NCBI RefSeq assembly: GCF_000330505.1
Contig: NW_004191832.1
Location: 435,309-499,308, forward strand
Length of the DNA: 64,000 nt
Direction of reading: 5' to 3'
Origin: Entamoeba invadens IP1
Taxonomy: Eukaryota; Evosea; Mastigamoebida; Endamoebidae
The notes under the pieces: generated by a model
The model's input: the letters and a program-made list of their open reading frames with translations, nothing else
Database searches by the model: none
What the model was told of the DNA's origin: nothing
Shown here: one piece after another, positions 22,656 through 33,762 of the stretch
How the letters are laid out: every line of letters starts with the position of its first letter
Position numbering within the stretch: the stretch's first letter is position 1
Position numbers and translations under genes: made by a program

Positions 22656-22833
22656 GAAATAAAAAAAATGAAATTTCAAATGAAACTTTTTAGAAAAATA
22701 AAAGTTTTCTAAATTTTGGGAAAATTTGAAAACGCGTGCGGCTCTCTGAGCCTTAGGATCTAAAAGATCCGTCCCCTCGCGATTTTAGTTGAAATTAGAG
22801 TGCACCCCAAATCCGCATAATTTATATACTACT
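22656..22833. repeat. Right terminal inverted repeat of element 1
   Basis: Reverse complement of 19016-19193, including the twin hairpins (about 22740-22770). The leftward gene starts seven bases inside it. Confidence 0.92.
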
Positions 22834-22952
22834 ACATCAATATATTATTTTAACTAATTTCATCGCAAAACATTATTAATAATTCTTATTTCAAATTGTT
22901 TAAAACGATAATTCATTATAAAATGATAAAAATCTCATTACAACCAAATAAC

Positions 22953-23894
22953 AATGAGTGAAACATATGACTTGATATCCCAGTTAAGTCAACAAGTGCA
23001 AGAATGTATGGCATTCTATTCAAACGAACTTTCTAAAAGAGACCAACGCATTACCACACTTGAGAAAGATGTCGCCGAATTAAAACTGTAGTATTAAATA
23101 CACCATCTACACTTGTAAAACAAAGTGAATATACTTCTGATCACAAAGAAACAACATTCAGCAAAGACGCAGATGACAATACCATTGAATCATTGAGCAA
23201 CATGTTCCACACCAACACTTGTGATATTGAGAACCACACAACAGTCACATATACCAGGCTTCTCAAAAAGCTTCAGAAAACATTTAAAAACCTTCAATTT
23301 TACGTCGAGCCAGAAATGTCGTTTGTACAACAGAAAAGCACGTTTACAAAGAAGACAAATGGCAAAGAGGCAATTCACTCAACTGGATTTTGGCGCAGCA
23401 AAGAACACGTTTTTGTGAAGCACACCAAAACATCAGTCGTTTTTGAAAGAACTCCAATTTATTACTTTGAAGTCGCTTTACAAGAAATTGTAGCAAAAGA
23501 TGTTGGACGTTCTATGGTAGTCTCAATGGGCGTTTCAGAAACAAATTTGAACCTTCCAATTTGTAGAAATCATGTTGGGTGGAAAGAAGGCGCTGTTGGA
23601 ATGCACTCGGATGATGGAAAGATGTACAACATGAAAGGAACAGGAGAAGATATAACTGAAAGATTTAAGAATGGAGATGTCATGGGATGTGGGTATTTGG
23701 CTGATAAGAAAATAATATTTTTCACAAAGAATGGGCACTTCTTGCTGGCTGTGTCATATGATAGAAGAAGGTATAGACCATCAATTGTATGTGATGGAAT
23801 GGGTGAAATAGATGTCGGTTGGGGTCTCAAGAAGTTTGAATTTGATTTTGATGATATACCAGAACAAAATATTGAATCAAACATTCAAAAATAA
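22953..23894 (+). pseudogene. SPRY-domain protein, one frameshift near the N terminus
   Basis: From ATG 22953 the protein starts MSETYDLISQLSQQVQEC with a short coiled coil. The frame closes at about 23090 in an A-run, and the rest continues in another frame to 23894. The main part is a SPRY domain: PIYYFEVALQE, SMGVSE, GMHSDDGKMYN, GDVMGCGYLADKKIIFFTKNG and PSIVCDGMGEIDVGWG are its usual strands. SPRY domains bind proteins; Entamoeba has many SPRY genes of unknown role. A one-base indel is the only damage seen, so it may be functional or a sequencing slip. The Polinton-like element inserted 119 bases upstream could affect its promoter. Confidence 0.7.
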
Positions 23895-23939
23895 GTCATC
23901 GTTTAAGTATTAATCATTTATTAAACAATTCGTCTTATA

Positions 23940-24360
23940 TTCTACCCTTAAATACACCTCAAGTAATTTTATTGTTTAAATATTATATTATACTTTTGTA
24001 AATAATTTATATTTCCATTAACAGTTGCATCAATCAATACTTTCAAAGAACTATTGAATTTAACATTTAACGCCATATACTTCATTTTAAAAGTTGAGTA
24101 ACAAATGGGTTGTGTTAATGTACCATATTTTTCAAAAGGAATATAAAATGTAATAAACTTTTCAGGATGTTCTGTTAAATACTTTGTGTCGTTGAGTGTA
24201 AAATTTAACCTTAAAAAACAGATAGACCATTTTGGACTTTGGCATTTAACCCAATTGTAGCTTTTGAAAACTCTCCAAAATGAACAAACATATCAAAATA
24301 GAAGTCGTCCACATTTCTTTGCGGATCGTCTTCGTATAAGATAACACTGTAACATATGAT
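23940..24360 (-). pseudogene. Decayed coding sequence, family not recognised
   Basis: On the minus strand several frames still read like protein: VILYEDDPQRNVDDFYFD, VHFGEFSKATIGLNAK, EKFITFYIPFEKYGTLTQP, YMALNVKFNSSLKVLI. Stops and shifts separate them. Composition and lack of low complexity argue for a real gene remnant; I cannot name it. Confidence 0.35.
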
Positions 24361-24741
24361 CTCTCAATTTTTATCTAAGTTTGGAATGGCATGTGCGTAA
24401 CAATCACTATTTGCTCACAGGCAGAATTGGTGACTTCTATGGTCACTAAAATATTTTCATAACCAATTTTTTAAATATCAAACTTAATATGAGAAAAGTT
24501 CTTTACAATGTAAAACATTTTGAAACACTTACCAAATCGATATTTATTTTTATAAAAACAAAATACAGTGTTAATGTCATTTGTTTCATTTTAGTCGAAA
24601 ACAAAATTTTCACTAATTTGTATTTTAGTGATGAACTCTTTTAAATGTAACAGAGAGTCTTTCAATATTAAAGAATAAAATGTAACTTATTTTGAAATTT
24701 TTCAATATATTTAATTTCATCTTTAAGCTTGTATTATATTT

Positions 24742-24796
<55 letters not shown>

Positions 24797-25379
24797 TCTT
24801 GTATATATTCACGATTCATACAAGAGTTGTATGATATTTATAATACAATTTTAAGGGTGATCATTTTACCCACAAACACAAATAATATTATTATTATCAT
24901 TTAAAATTATATTTTAAAAAATTTAATATGATATAAATATTAAATTGTATTATATTCATTTTCCCACACTTGCTTTTTTTATATTTTTCGTATAAACGTT
25001 TGTACTTTCGTCAAATGTTTAATTTCAGATTCTCGAAACACAAACAGGTAATACAATGTCTTTCAAATTTTGACATCTTTTAAAACTTTTATATACAATT
25101 ATTCCAAATTTATTTTCCAATTCAACACGACTAAATTATTTACATACATAAACATGAACATGCCAAGCCTTGTATTTTTGGTGTATAACTACGTCTCTTA
25201 TCGATTTGCAGTAACAAAACGTGAATTTTACAATTATAACAATATCACTTGGGATTTCTGTACTGAGCAATTAACAGCACCAAGAAAAGCACTCGTTTAT
25301 TATTAAAGTCACACTTTGTGGTATATTTAAAATTGAATAACTTTAATATTTTGAAAAGCACTATCTGCTAATTGAAATA
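24361..25379. other. Intergenic stretch with TA microsatellite
   Basis: Contains the TA run at 24744-24795 and a 78-codon frame at 25070-25306 (ending TWDFCTEQLTAPRKALVYY) that may be a gene scrap but matches nothing I know. Confidence 0.35.
24744..24795. repeat. (TA)n microsatellite
   Basis: About 26 uninterrupted TA units. Reading frames across it are artefacts. Confidence 0.97.
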
Positions 25380-25918
25380 ACTGAAATTGGAATATTTATT
25401 TCTCTTAACATGACACACCCATTAAAACAAATTTTTCCAACTTGCGTCACACTCTTCAGTAATGTAAATTTTGTAAGTTCAATACAAAGTGCAAATGCAC
25501 TATATTGAAAATTATATATTGTGTTTTTTGAAAGTTAAATAACATTTGGTCATGTGTAATTGTAAAACCCGACTTGCCTTTGAAATATATATTTTTTGAC
25601 ATTTATATTGTCAAAATTATTTTTGAACTTAAAGATTTTTTCCAAGTACAAAGACAGTTAAAGGATAATTCAGTGATTTAATGGCACCATTTTTACAAAT
25701 AGCGTTTCTTCTAATTTACTGACATTTTGTAAAACTTCGATTGATCGAATTATTTTGAAAAATATTTGGTTTGTGTAAGTTAATACTAAACTTTGAAATG
25801 ACAAATAAGAGACAGCATTTACGTTAATGTAATCAGTGAATGACGATTCGGACCAAATGTTAATTTGAAAAAAATATAGTATGTCGAAGGAATTGTATTG
25901 TGAAAATGTTATTTTCAT
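25380..25918 (-). pseudogene. BspA-like leucine-rich-repeat protein, decayed
   Basis: From ATG 25918 the frame gives an N-terminal region (SESSFTDYINVNAVSYLSF, SIEVLQNVSKLEETLF) in the style of the head of Entamoeba BspA-like proteins. After several stops and shifts there is a repeat reading ELTKFTLLKSVTQVGKICF then NGCVMLREINIPISV, the C..L..I..P.SVT.I pattern of the LRR_5/BspA repeat. Intact members are surface or secreted proteins. Only a head and about one repeat remain. Confidence 0.5.
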
Positions 25919-27243
25919 GATTTGGAAACAACATTAACGTCCCATTAGTTTAAAGTATCATCTTGTAAAACCCATCAATTCGACTCAACACTTTAAATTT
26001 TTAAATTAATTTATGTTGGGTTTTAACAAATTTAAACAACTGGATTTTAAAAAAGAGTATCTTTAATTAAAACTCAAATATGTTCTAATGTTGCGTATTT
26101 TTAATTTATTTAATCGTTGTTTGATTTTGGTTTTATTTATTATGTTTTTATTATTATTTTTAATTAAAAACTTGTGTTTCAAATATACCTTTTCTATCTC
26201 AGGCACAAAATTCTAAATTGAAAGAAATTTTGTAAATTAATCAATCAATAAATTGTTGTAAAAAATAAACATTGATATAAATTAAAAAATATAACAAAAA
26301 AAATTCCGATAATTTGATACTTCAGACTTTGTATTCGTAGTTTATTTAAATATAGAAAAAGTTGTTGATTATATCTTAAATTGTGATTTATTTTCTAAAA
26401 GCAGTGAAGAAGGTGGTGAAAGTTGCGAAAGAGTTTCAACTGAAGTATAATTTGTCATTTAATTGTTTTAGTTTCAATATTATTTTTAATTTTATAATAA
26501 ACATGTCATCAGATATTATATTGATATTTTGATCAATAAATCGCCAAAAAGAATTAAAAAAAACTAAATTCGAAGGTTTAATATTGGATTAGAAAAAAAT
26601 AACAAGATTGTTTATAATAAATGACTTGACAGTCCATTTTGATCTACTAACCATTGAGAAAAAGAAAGATATAATTTTCGACTTGAATGCCAAATAAGAT
26701 CAAGGAGTTGAATGCCGAATTTAAACTGTTGAAAAACAAGTTGACTATACAAATTATGACGATGATAGTATTAAAGTAATGAAACAAAAATACTAAGACT
26801 TTATATTAAAAATTTAAACTTAACTTGATCAACATAAAAAGACCACGCAAAACTCCAATTAATCAAAAGAAAAGATGAGAAAATTGTTTTTAATATAACA
26901 GTATGAGATAAAAATATTGACAAAAACGTCCAGATATCTTAACAAATTAAGGTCAAGACCATAAGAGACAAAAACATTTCATTCAAATTGTAAAAACAAA
27001 AACCGAATTTGACATATAATGGGATGAATGCGATAACTTGAAAAACGAAATTTTTCAATGTAGACTGAGTTGATAACATGTGAACAAGGTGCCAAGACAT
27101 ACAAACAGTCAAAGAATGTGTTCTTGAAGTCAACTGTTTATCTTTTCTATCCGTGAGACTCCCAGCCATTAAACACTAGCAGCAACACATTAAACTTGTT
27201 GGTGCGATTTTTTTTTCAAATAGAACAACGCTGTATGTGCTTT
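25919..27243. other. Intergenic stretch with a transposon-arm relic
   Basis: 26170-26240 is clearly similar to 33460-33520, the right arm of the Ulp1-type transposon (shared GTGTTTCAAA.ATACCTTTT and TCTAAATTGAAAG), so a decayed relative once sat here. 26600-26950 has plus-strand Lys-rich, coiled-coil-like frames full of stops. No intact gene. Confidence 0.4.
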
Positions 27244-28220
27244 TTAAGAATACGCGTCCATACTCCTACCACGTCTTAAATTAGTTGTGTGGTTATTTCC
27301 AACAACAGCACCGATGTCTCTTTTGTCTGGTTTTTCGAAGTCTGCGACAACTTCAAGATTTACTATTGTCTCCGCCTTGTGTTTCATGTCTTCTATTTGC
27401 TGTGCAAGTGTATTAAGCTCTTCGCTAGCCACAACAGCCGAGTTAATAATTATCAGTTCATAGTAGCCCTTATTCAACTCTTATGATAACCGAGTTTGAA
27501 AAATTCAAACCTATTTAAAATTGTTTTTCAAATGTCGGTTTTTTCTCCAATGCACCACAGGTTCCTTTTTAACAACATTAGTTTAGTATGTTCGCAACAT
27601 TTATCACACTTTCTTTTGTTGCGCCAGCACCCAAAATGGTGTGGATTTAATAAATGAACAGAATTATAAAAATCTTCGACTCTTTCACTTATTTCAAAAC
27701 ATCCCCTGATAACTATTTTGAAGGACTCATCTGCTCTCTGTATTGCCACTAGCTATCAGTGCACCCACATTAAGTACAACGACTGTGTACTGTAACTTCA
27801 AAGGAACATCATTTGCTATTTTTTGAGCCAACTTTTAAATAATACCCGTTTCACCAACACCAAGATCACCAATTGATTGTTTGGCAAGAAGTTAGCATTG
27901 ATGTATCTCTTTGATATTAATGCAGCTGCAACAAAAGCATGTCCGATACTATCGGCCCATAGTGGCTTTCTCCTGTTGTACAGGCATACAAAATGGTGTG
28001 GCTTTTATATATAAACAAAATAATACGGATCTTCTACTTTTTCACCTTTTTCAAAACAGCATTAAGTCGCTCATTAAACATTCCTTCATACTTCCATCAG
28101 CAATCGGCGCACCCATATTAAGTGTAATGACTCTTCAATGCTATTTTAAATTGTTATTTAATGCGTTTAACTTCAAAAATAACTGTTTCACCAAAACCAA
28201 GTTCAACAATCAATAATAGA
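27244..28220 (-). pseudogene. Decayed gene with two similar tandem segments, family unknown
   Basis: Minus-strand frames show coding-like stretches interrupted by stops: ELNTLAQQIEDMKHKAETIV; SERVEDFYNSVHLLNPHHFG with a following CWRNKRK; and, about 400 bases upstream, a second version KVEDPYY...KPHHFVCLYNRRK. The flanking parts are also doubled (IGDLGVGETG and IVELGFGETV; LNVGALIASG and NMGAPIADG). This looks like two copies of one domain or two tandem gene copies. I do not recognise the family. Confidence 0.35.
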
Positions 28221-28326
28221 AAAACCTATTTTATTCGACAACAAAACAAATTTGCTGTAGTATTATTTTAATTAAATGTTTATTTATTATTAATAATATT
28301 TTAATTAAAATATTCAAAATAAAGAA

Positions 28327-28448
28327 AGTAGTATCAAAATTTGGTTACCTCGTCACTCGGGACCTTTCCCTCCGGTCAGGTCAACCTCGTTGAGGGGGCT
28401 CCGCTTGGCTCCACCCCCTTTCGCCAACATAATTTTCAGTTATTAAAG
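28327..28448. repeat. Outer part of the left terminal repeat, element 2
   Basis: Reverse complement of about 37228-37345 with few differences. It contains GACC...GGTC and CCTC-GTT-GAGG stem-loops. It ends at ATTAAA, where the nested transposon begins. Confidence 0.85.
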
Positions 28449-28842
28449 GGTTTCTTGAGGATAAGGTGTATCCTCAGGATTAAAGCTATCCTTATTAAAA
28501 AATATTTTTCTGAGGATACAAAAATCAAATCCATAAGGGTCAGTTCCCCATAAGGCCCACTCTCATAACTCAAGTTATAATTTAAACTTAATATTTCAAG
28601 TCAAAGTTCAATTTTAAATTATGGTAATAATTTGTCATAAATGCCAAAAAATTAAATACAATCAAAAAATCGCCACAATAATCAGTAAACAAAAACAATA
28701 ATTATATCTCGCGAACTTGAGACGGGAAATAACAAAACATGAATTAAACGTGTTCATATTATGATTATATACTTATTGAAATTATTTCCGAATCCGTCTT
28801 TATAACATAATAATTAAAATTTACATTTAAATTGATAATTGT

Positions 28843-29280
28843 TTGATAATCAAAATGAAAATTGAAAAAGTCGAAAACACTGATTTAATAAAAATGCATT
28901 TTTAAAAAAACAAATTTATAAATATTTTTGTAATTTATGCAATTATTCAAATTTATTGTAATAACAAAGTTAATCATATTGTGTATATTTTAAAAAGAAT
29001 ATTTCATTTTGATATTAACTTGTGTTTTAAACAGATTTACAGTTCTGAGGATGGCAATTATTTTCTGAGGATGACAGAAATAGAAAGTTTACACTTTTAC
29101 ATCTATCTGAAATGTATATTGAGTAAGTTACTATTTTTGAATATGGGAACACGTCATTTCACTTCTTAGATGTTTAAGTCTGTGTTGATAAAGTCTGTTT
29201 GTTACACGACTTACCATCCTCAGAGATATTTATAGCACTGCCACTATTGATTTAAAATTCTATATTTAAAATTATCAAAG
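28843..29280. repeat. 438-bp direct repeat, left copy
   Basis: About 97 percent identical by eye to 32418-32855, same length and orientation. It begins TTGATAAT and ends ATTATCAA(AG), so each copy has short inverted termini of its own. It carries three TCTGAGGAT-type motifs (29042, 29062 and, inverted, 29214). Confidence 0.92.
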
Positions 29281-29481
29281 ACGAGTTGGCATTTTCATTA
29301 TTTCAATATGCAAATTAATTTGAAACGCTATATTTTAATGTTAATTTTGTTTAATAAATTATATTAATTGATCAGTGAAATAAATAAAATGTGTTATTGT
29401 CGAATATAAATGTAATTTTATCTAATAAACAAAAAATAGTATTCATATTATTTATAGTTGTTTGTTAAAACTTGTATTTCA

Positions 29482-32375
29482 ATGAAAAGAAACTTGCCAA
29501 CACAAAAGATTTTTAAAAATCCATTTAAAGATGATTTTGATTTCGATTTAGTTGAATTTCCTTCTTTAGTTCCTAGTAAAACAGAACCGAAAGTGAATGT
29601 ACGTAACAATGAAAAAATCGAAAAAACAATATCCGAAAAAATTGTTAAATCTTCAATAAAACAACAAAAAAATACAAAAATATCAATTAAAAAAAGTGAA
29701 AATGTTGAAAAAGATTTTATCGACAAAAAAACTAAGCAAACAAACATAAAGAAAAAAAAATTAAAGAATGTTCAAAAAACGAAAAAGATAAAAAAGGATC
29801 AAGAAAAAAGAAAAAATATAAATTAGCAACTCAAACAATTCCTCAAATAGATTATGTGCTTACACAAAAACAAATTGCTTATGATAAAATGCCTTTTGAT
29901 GACGAACATGTTATTGAACCAGATGATTTGTTTGTGTTGAGTAATTGTTTTTGCCCGCCTTTGACTGTCATTTCAAAAGAAGAAAAATACAACAATTACA
30001 CAAAACTAGAAAATTGCAATTTATTTTCAATTTCTGGTGAAACACTTGAAGATGAATGTGATAACATTCAAAATAAAGAAATAATGGACGAAATTGCAGA
30101 AAATGATGAAAGTTACTATTTTTATATTGGAATGAGTAAATGCGAATTTGAAAAGTATTACAAACTGATTACATCGTCGCAAGTTACTTTTGTGGGTTTT
30201 CCAAATGTTAGAAAGTGTTGTTATTTTTCAGTGGAAAAATCTGCAATTTTAGGAAAAAGAAATAAAAATGCGTCACTTTCATACAAATCTTTGACATTTC
30301 TCGTTTTAGTTATACTGAGATTCGGATTAAACTATTTGTTGACTTTTGTGTTATTGCGTTTAGAAAGGTTTTGTCATTTTTCAAAACGAGGGGAAGTGTG
30401 TTTCGAAAAAATGAAAAGAATAGAAACAGAGGAAGAATACATTTTGAGAATGAAAAAGAATATGTCAAATTATGTATCTAAACAATACCACGACTTTAAG
30501 AATCACTTTGGCGAGACAATTTATGAAAAAATGGTAGTTAAATTGGGAAATAGTCCAAATGTGTTGATTCCATTTGCACTTGGTAAAAAAGTTAAAGATT
30601 TGAAAATAATGCCAGAATTAATTAACAGTTACTGGGCAATCGATTCTAAAACAACAGCTTCAAATTGTATTTTAACAAAAAATGGAAAAGTGAGAGAAAA
30701 AAAATTGTATTCCAAAAAAATAAATGGTTCGGGAATGAAATTTGAAATTAAAGTGAACGTACAAGGATTTGTTTTAGATTCAAATGTTTGTGAAGGTTCA
30801 ATAAACGATTCAAAATTGCACAGTTGTAACAGATCAATGGTTAAACCCGGTGAATTTATTTTGGGAGATTTGGGATATTTGAGAAAAGATGAAGATTATA
30901 TGGATGTTCCAATTAAAAACGCAAAAAGTGAAATATGCGAAGAAAAACGTGATTTTTATCACAAGTTTAACAAAGTCCATTCCAAGTCAAGGAATGTCGT
31001 GGAACACGTTTTTGCGTCTTTGACAAATCAATTTCGTATTTTTAGATCAGTTTTTGGATTCAACAAAGAAGACTTTGGCTATCTCGTCAGAATTGCATTA
31101 ACTTGTTATAATTTTTTATTGCCAAGAAAACCAGTTATTGATTTTTCTAAAACAATTCCATCTTTTAAACATAACGATGAAGAATTGTATGTATTTATTG
31201 AGAAAGAAATGGACAACCTGAATGAAATATCAAAGTATGAGACGATTGACAATGATTCAATTTTGAATAATTTTATTAAAAAGTCAAAAAATAGTCAAAT
31301 TGACAATTCTATTCCCGAATTTAAATTGAGTGAAATTGATAAATTTTCAAGTGAATTATTAAAAAGAAAAAAAGAAAAAGTTGAAAATTATTATTTCAAT
31401 TTGTTCAGTGAAGAAAATATGCGACAAACGGTACAAAGAACAGATGAAAATTTGTTATTTTTAAAAAGGGAATTTTCTTCACTCAAAACTTCTATTGAAG
31501 ATATACACCATTTAATCGGGAAAACATGTCAAACGAATAACAATAGTCACAAGTCAGTAGAAAATGAAATATCAATAATAAATAATACACAATTATCAAG
31601 TTGTAAGTCTTTAATAGAGGAAACACAGAAAACCAACCAAATAATAGACTGCAATGATAATGTTAGTGATATTTCATTTGATTTGGATAAAAAAACGTTT
31701 TTATGTAATGAAACAGAAACATTTATAGAGACAGATCCAATTTATCGTGTTAAAAACGGAAAATTAAATGATGACGACATCTTGTGTCTATCATCTCAAA
31801 TTTTGAATTATGTACACATTGATAATTCTATTGTAGCATCTACATTTTTCTTTGAAAGCATTTTTAATACATTTGACAAAACAAATAATGATAATTCCTT
31901 AATAAACAGTCACAGAAACTTGGATTGTTATTTAAACCAAAAATACATATTTTTCCCTTTATTCTCCGGTCTACGTACAAATGGTCATTGGTCTCTATTA
32001 ATTTTACATAAACATGATGATGGATTTGAATCATTTATCGTGGATAGTCTTGGAATTGAAAAATACAATTTCAATACGCAAATTTATTATTTGGACAAAA
32101 TAAAAACATTTTTTTCTTGTCTTACGGGATTTTCGATTGAAAAACACAAAATTGAAAATGCAATATTAATTACTGATGTTGTTAGCCAAGAGAATGGAAC
32201 AGATTGTGGTCGATTTGTACTTTTTTATATTTATTCAATTTTAATTAATCAGAACGAAGAAATACCAAAAGTACTTGGTAAACTTACTTTCAGTCATTTT
32301 CAAAAATTTGTAGATGATTATTTATCAAGTGGTTTATATTTTGGTAATAAAGAACAATTCATACCAAGTAAATAA
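29482..32375 (+). CDS. DDE transposase fused to Ulp1-type cysteine protease
   Basis: ATG 29482 opens a Lys-rich basic region. A one-base shift in an A-run near 29755 leads into a frame that stays open to 32375; its last 839 residues are counted from 29856. The transposase core is of DDE_Tnp_4 (IS5/Harbinger) type: Asp about 263 in SYWAIDSKTT, GSINDSKLHS, Asp about 338 in LGDLGYLRKD, and Glu about 383 in RNVVEHVFASLTNQFRIFR. After a coiled-coil linker comes a C48 (Ulp1) protease: His about 711 in NGHWSLLIL, Asp about 731 in IVDSLGIE, and Cys about 784 in QENGTDCGRFVLF. All expected catalytic residues are present in both domains. Ulp1 enzymes cleave SUMO or ubiquitin-like conjugates. The shift may be real or an error. 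Confidence 0.85.
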
Positions 32376-32417
32376 TTCAATTATCGTTGTGTTCGTTTTT
32401 TGAATATTTGCAATAAA

Positions 32418-32855
32418 TTGATAATCAAAATGAAAATTGAAAAAGTCGAAAACACTGATTTAATAAAAATGTAATTTTAAAATAACAAATTTATAAATAT
32501 TTTTGTAATTTATGCAATTATTCAAATTTATTATAATAACAAAGTTAATCATATTGTGTATAATTTAATATGATTGTTTCATTTTGATATTAACTTGTGT
32601 TTTAAACAGATTTACAGTTCTGAGGATGGCAATTATTTTCTGAGGATGACAGAAATAGAAAGTTTACACTTTTACATCTGTCTGAAATGTATATTGAGTA
32701 AGTTACTATTTTTGAATATGGGAACACGTCATTTCACTTCTTAGATGTTTAAGTCTGTGTTGATAATGTCTGTTTGTTACACGACTTACCATCCTCAGAG
32801 ATATTTATAGCACTGCCACTATTGATTTAAAATTCTATATTTAAAATTATCAAAG
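32418..32855. repeat. 438-bp direct repeat, right copy
   Basis: Second copy, starting 43 bases after the transposase stop. See the left copy at 28843-29280. Confidence 0.92.
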
Positions 32856-33572
32856 AATTTTCATAAAGTGGGTTTTGATAATTGATTATATCAAAAATCG
32901 TCAAAACACAACAAAAACGCCAATTAATATATAAAATTGATTAATAAAAGAAACACATTTCTATTGAGAATTAATATTGTATAATAAAAAAAATAATATA
33001 AACATATATTTCTTGTGTGTATATGTTTTGAAATATAAATAAAACCGTTTAAAACAAAAATGATTTTATTTTAAAAATTTGTTTATTTATCAATCGTTGT
33101 TTCATCGATATCCAAAACCTCGCGTTTTGAATTTGCGCAAATACAGAAATTGTCATCGCATAGAGTATACGTTATTAATATGTTATTTGCTATCATTTTT
33201 TATTGTTTGAAATATCATGAATTGATTTATAATAAATTATTTTTGTAAAAAAATTAAAAATTGTTTGATTAATTTGTTTTGTGATTTTGATTAAAAAATC
33301 GACTTTTTCGATAATTTAAATGTCTGTCAAATGTTTTCATATAAACCAAGGTTAGTCTTGTGGTAAATCAGAAAATAGAAATAGATTATTTTTTGTAAAA
33401 ATCAACTGAAAGAATCATCTTTCAAAAAATCCATAAATAGCATTTTTAAAGAAAATCACGTGTTTCAAAATATACCTTTTTGATCTTAGGCAAAAAAATC
33501 TAAATTGAAAGGAATTATGTTTAAGATATTTACCATCCTCAGAAAAATTAACAATCCTCATGAATCCCTTAA
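32856..33572. other. Right arm of the DDE-Ulp1 transposon
   Basis: Non-coding and AT-rich. Contains the segment at 33460-33520 that recurs at 26170-26240, then inverted CCATCCTCAGA and AATCCTCATGA motifs before the terminus. Confidence 0.6.
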
Positions 33573-33726
33573 ATACTCCAGGTTCGCGTTTTCAACGCTC
33601 TCATCCTTCGTACTTTTTTTCTACTTTATATATATTAATAAATAAAACTCCTGCTTGAAAAAAAAGAACAGGGTAACTATTGAAAAAATAGTACGGCGAA
33701 TTTGAGATTAAAAGTATTTTAGGAAC
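33573..33726. repeat. Inner part of the left terminal repeat, element 2
   Basis: Starts TACTCCAGGTTCGCG and matches the reverse complement of 37061-37223, with one indel of about 14 bases. It was separated from 28327-28448 by the nested transposon. Confidence 0.88.
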
Positions 33727-33762
33727 AATTTCCGAACTTTTATTATTTTTAATTTTATAAAA

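Larger units (their letters stand above)
19016..22833. mobile_element. Compact Polinton/Maverick-derived element, 3.8 kb
   Basis: Bounded by perfect or near-perfect inverted repeats of 178 bases that start AGTAGTATATAAATTATGCG. AG...CT termini and long inverted repeats are a Polinton habit. The flanking direct repeat is ACAT (19012-19015, 22834-22837), shorter than the usual 5-6 bp. Inside are two convergent gene blocks: three genes rightward (113 aa, 125 aa, A32-like ATPase) and two leftward (N-terminal protein-primed-polymerase-type domain, 95 aa). It lacks integrase, polymerase core, protease and capsid genes, so it is a mini-derivative that would depend on a fuller relative, or a distinct small element family. 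It lies 119 bases upstream of a SPRY gene. Confidence 0.8.
28449..33567. mobile_element. Harbinger-like DDE-Ulp1 transposon, 5.1 kb, nested in element 2
   Basis: The ends are imperfect inverted repeats (GGGTTTCTTGAGGAT at 28449; ATCCTCATGAATCCC ending 33567) flanked by TTAAA on both sides. If the terminal base is read as A, the duplication is TAA, the Harbinger-type size. Ten or so copies of the motif TCTGAGGAT or its complement lie near both ends and in the 438-bp repeats, as expected of transposase binding sites. It encodes one large protein, DDE transposase plus Ulp1 protease (29482-32375). Removing it restores the left terminal repeat of element 2 to match the right one within one base at the junction. 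Confidence 0.7.

Noticed and set aside
31740..32375. Ulp1-like domain as the Polinton's own adenovirus-type protease
   Set aside because: It is in the same open frame as the DDE transposase and lies within the nested transposon, outside the Polinton-like gene block.
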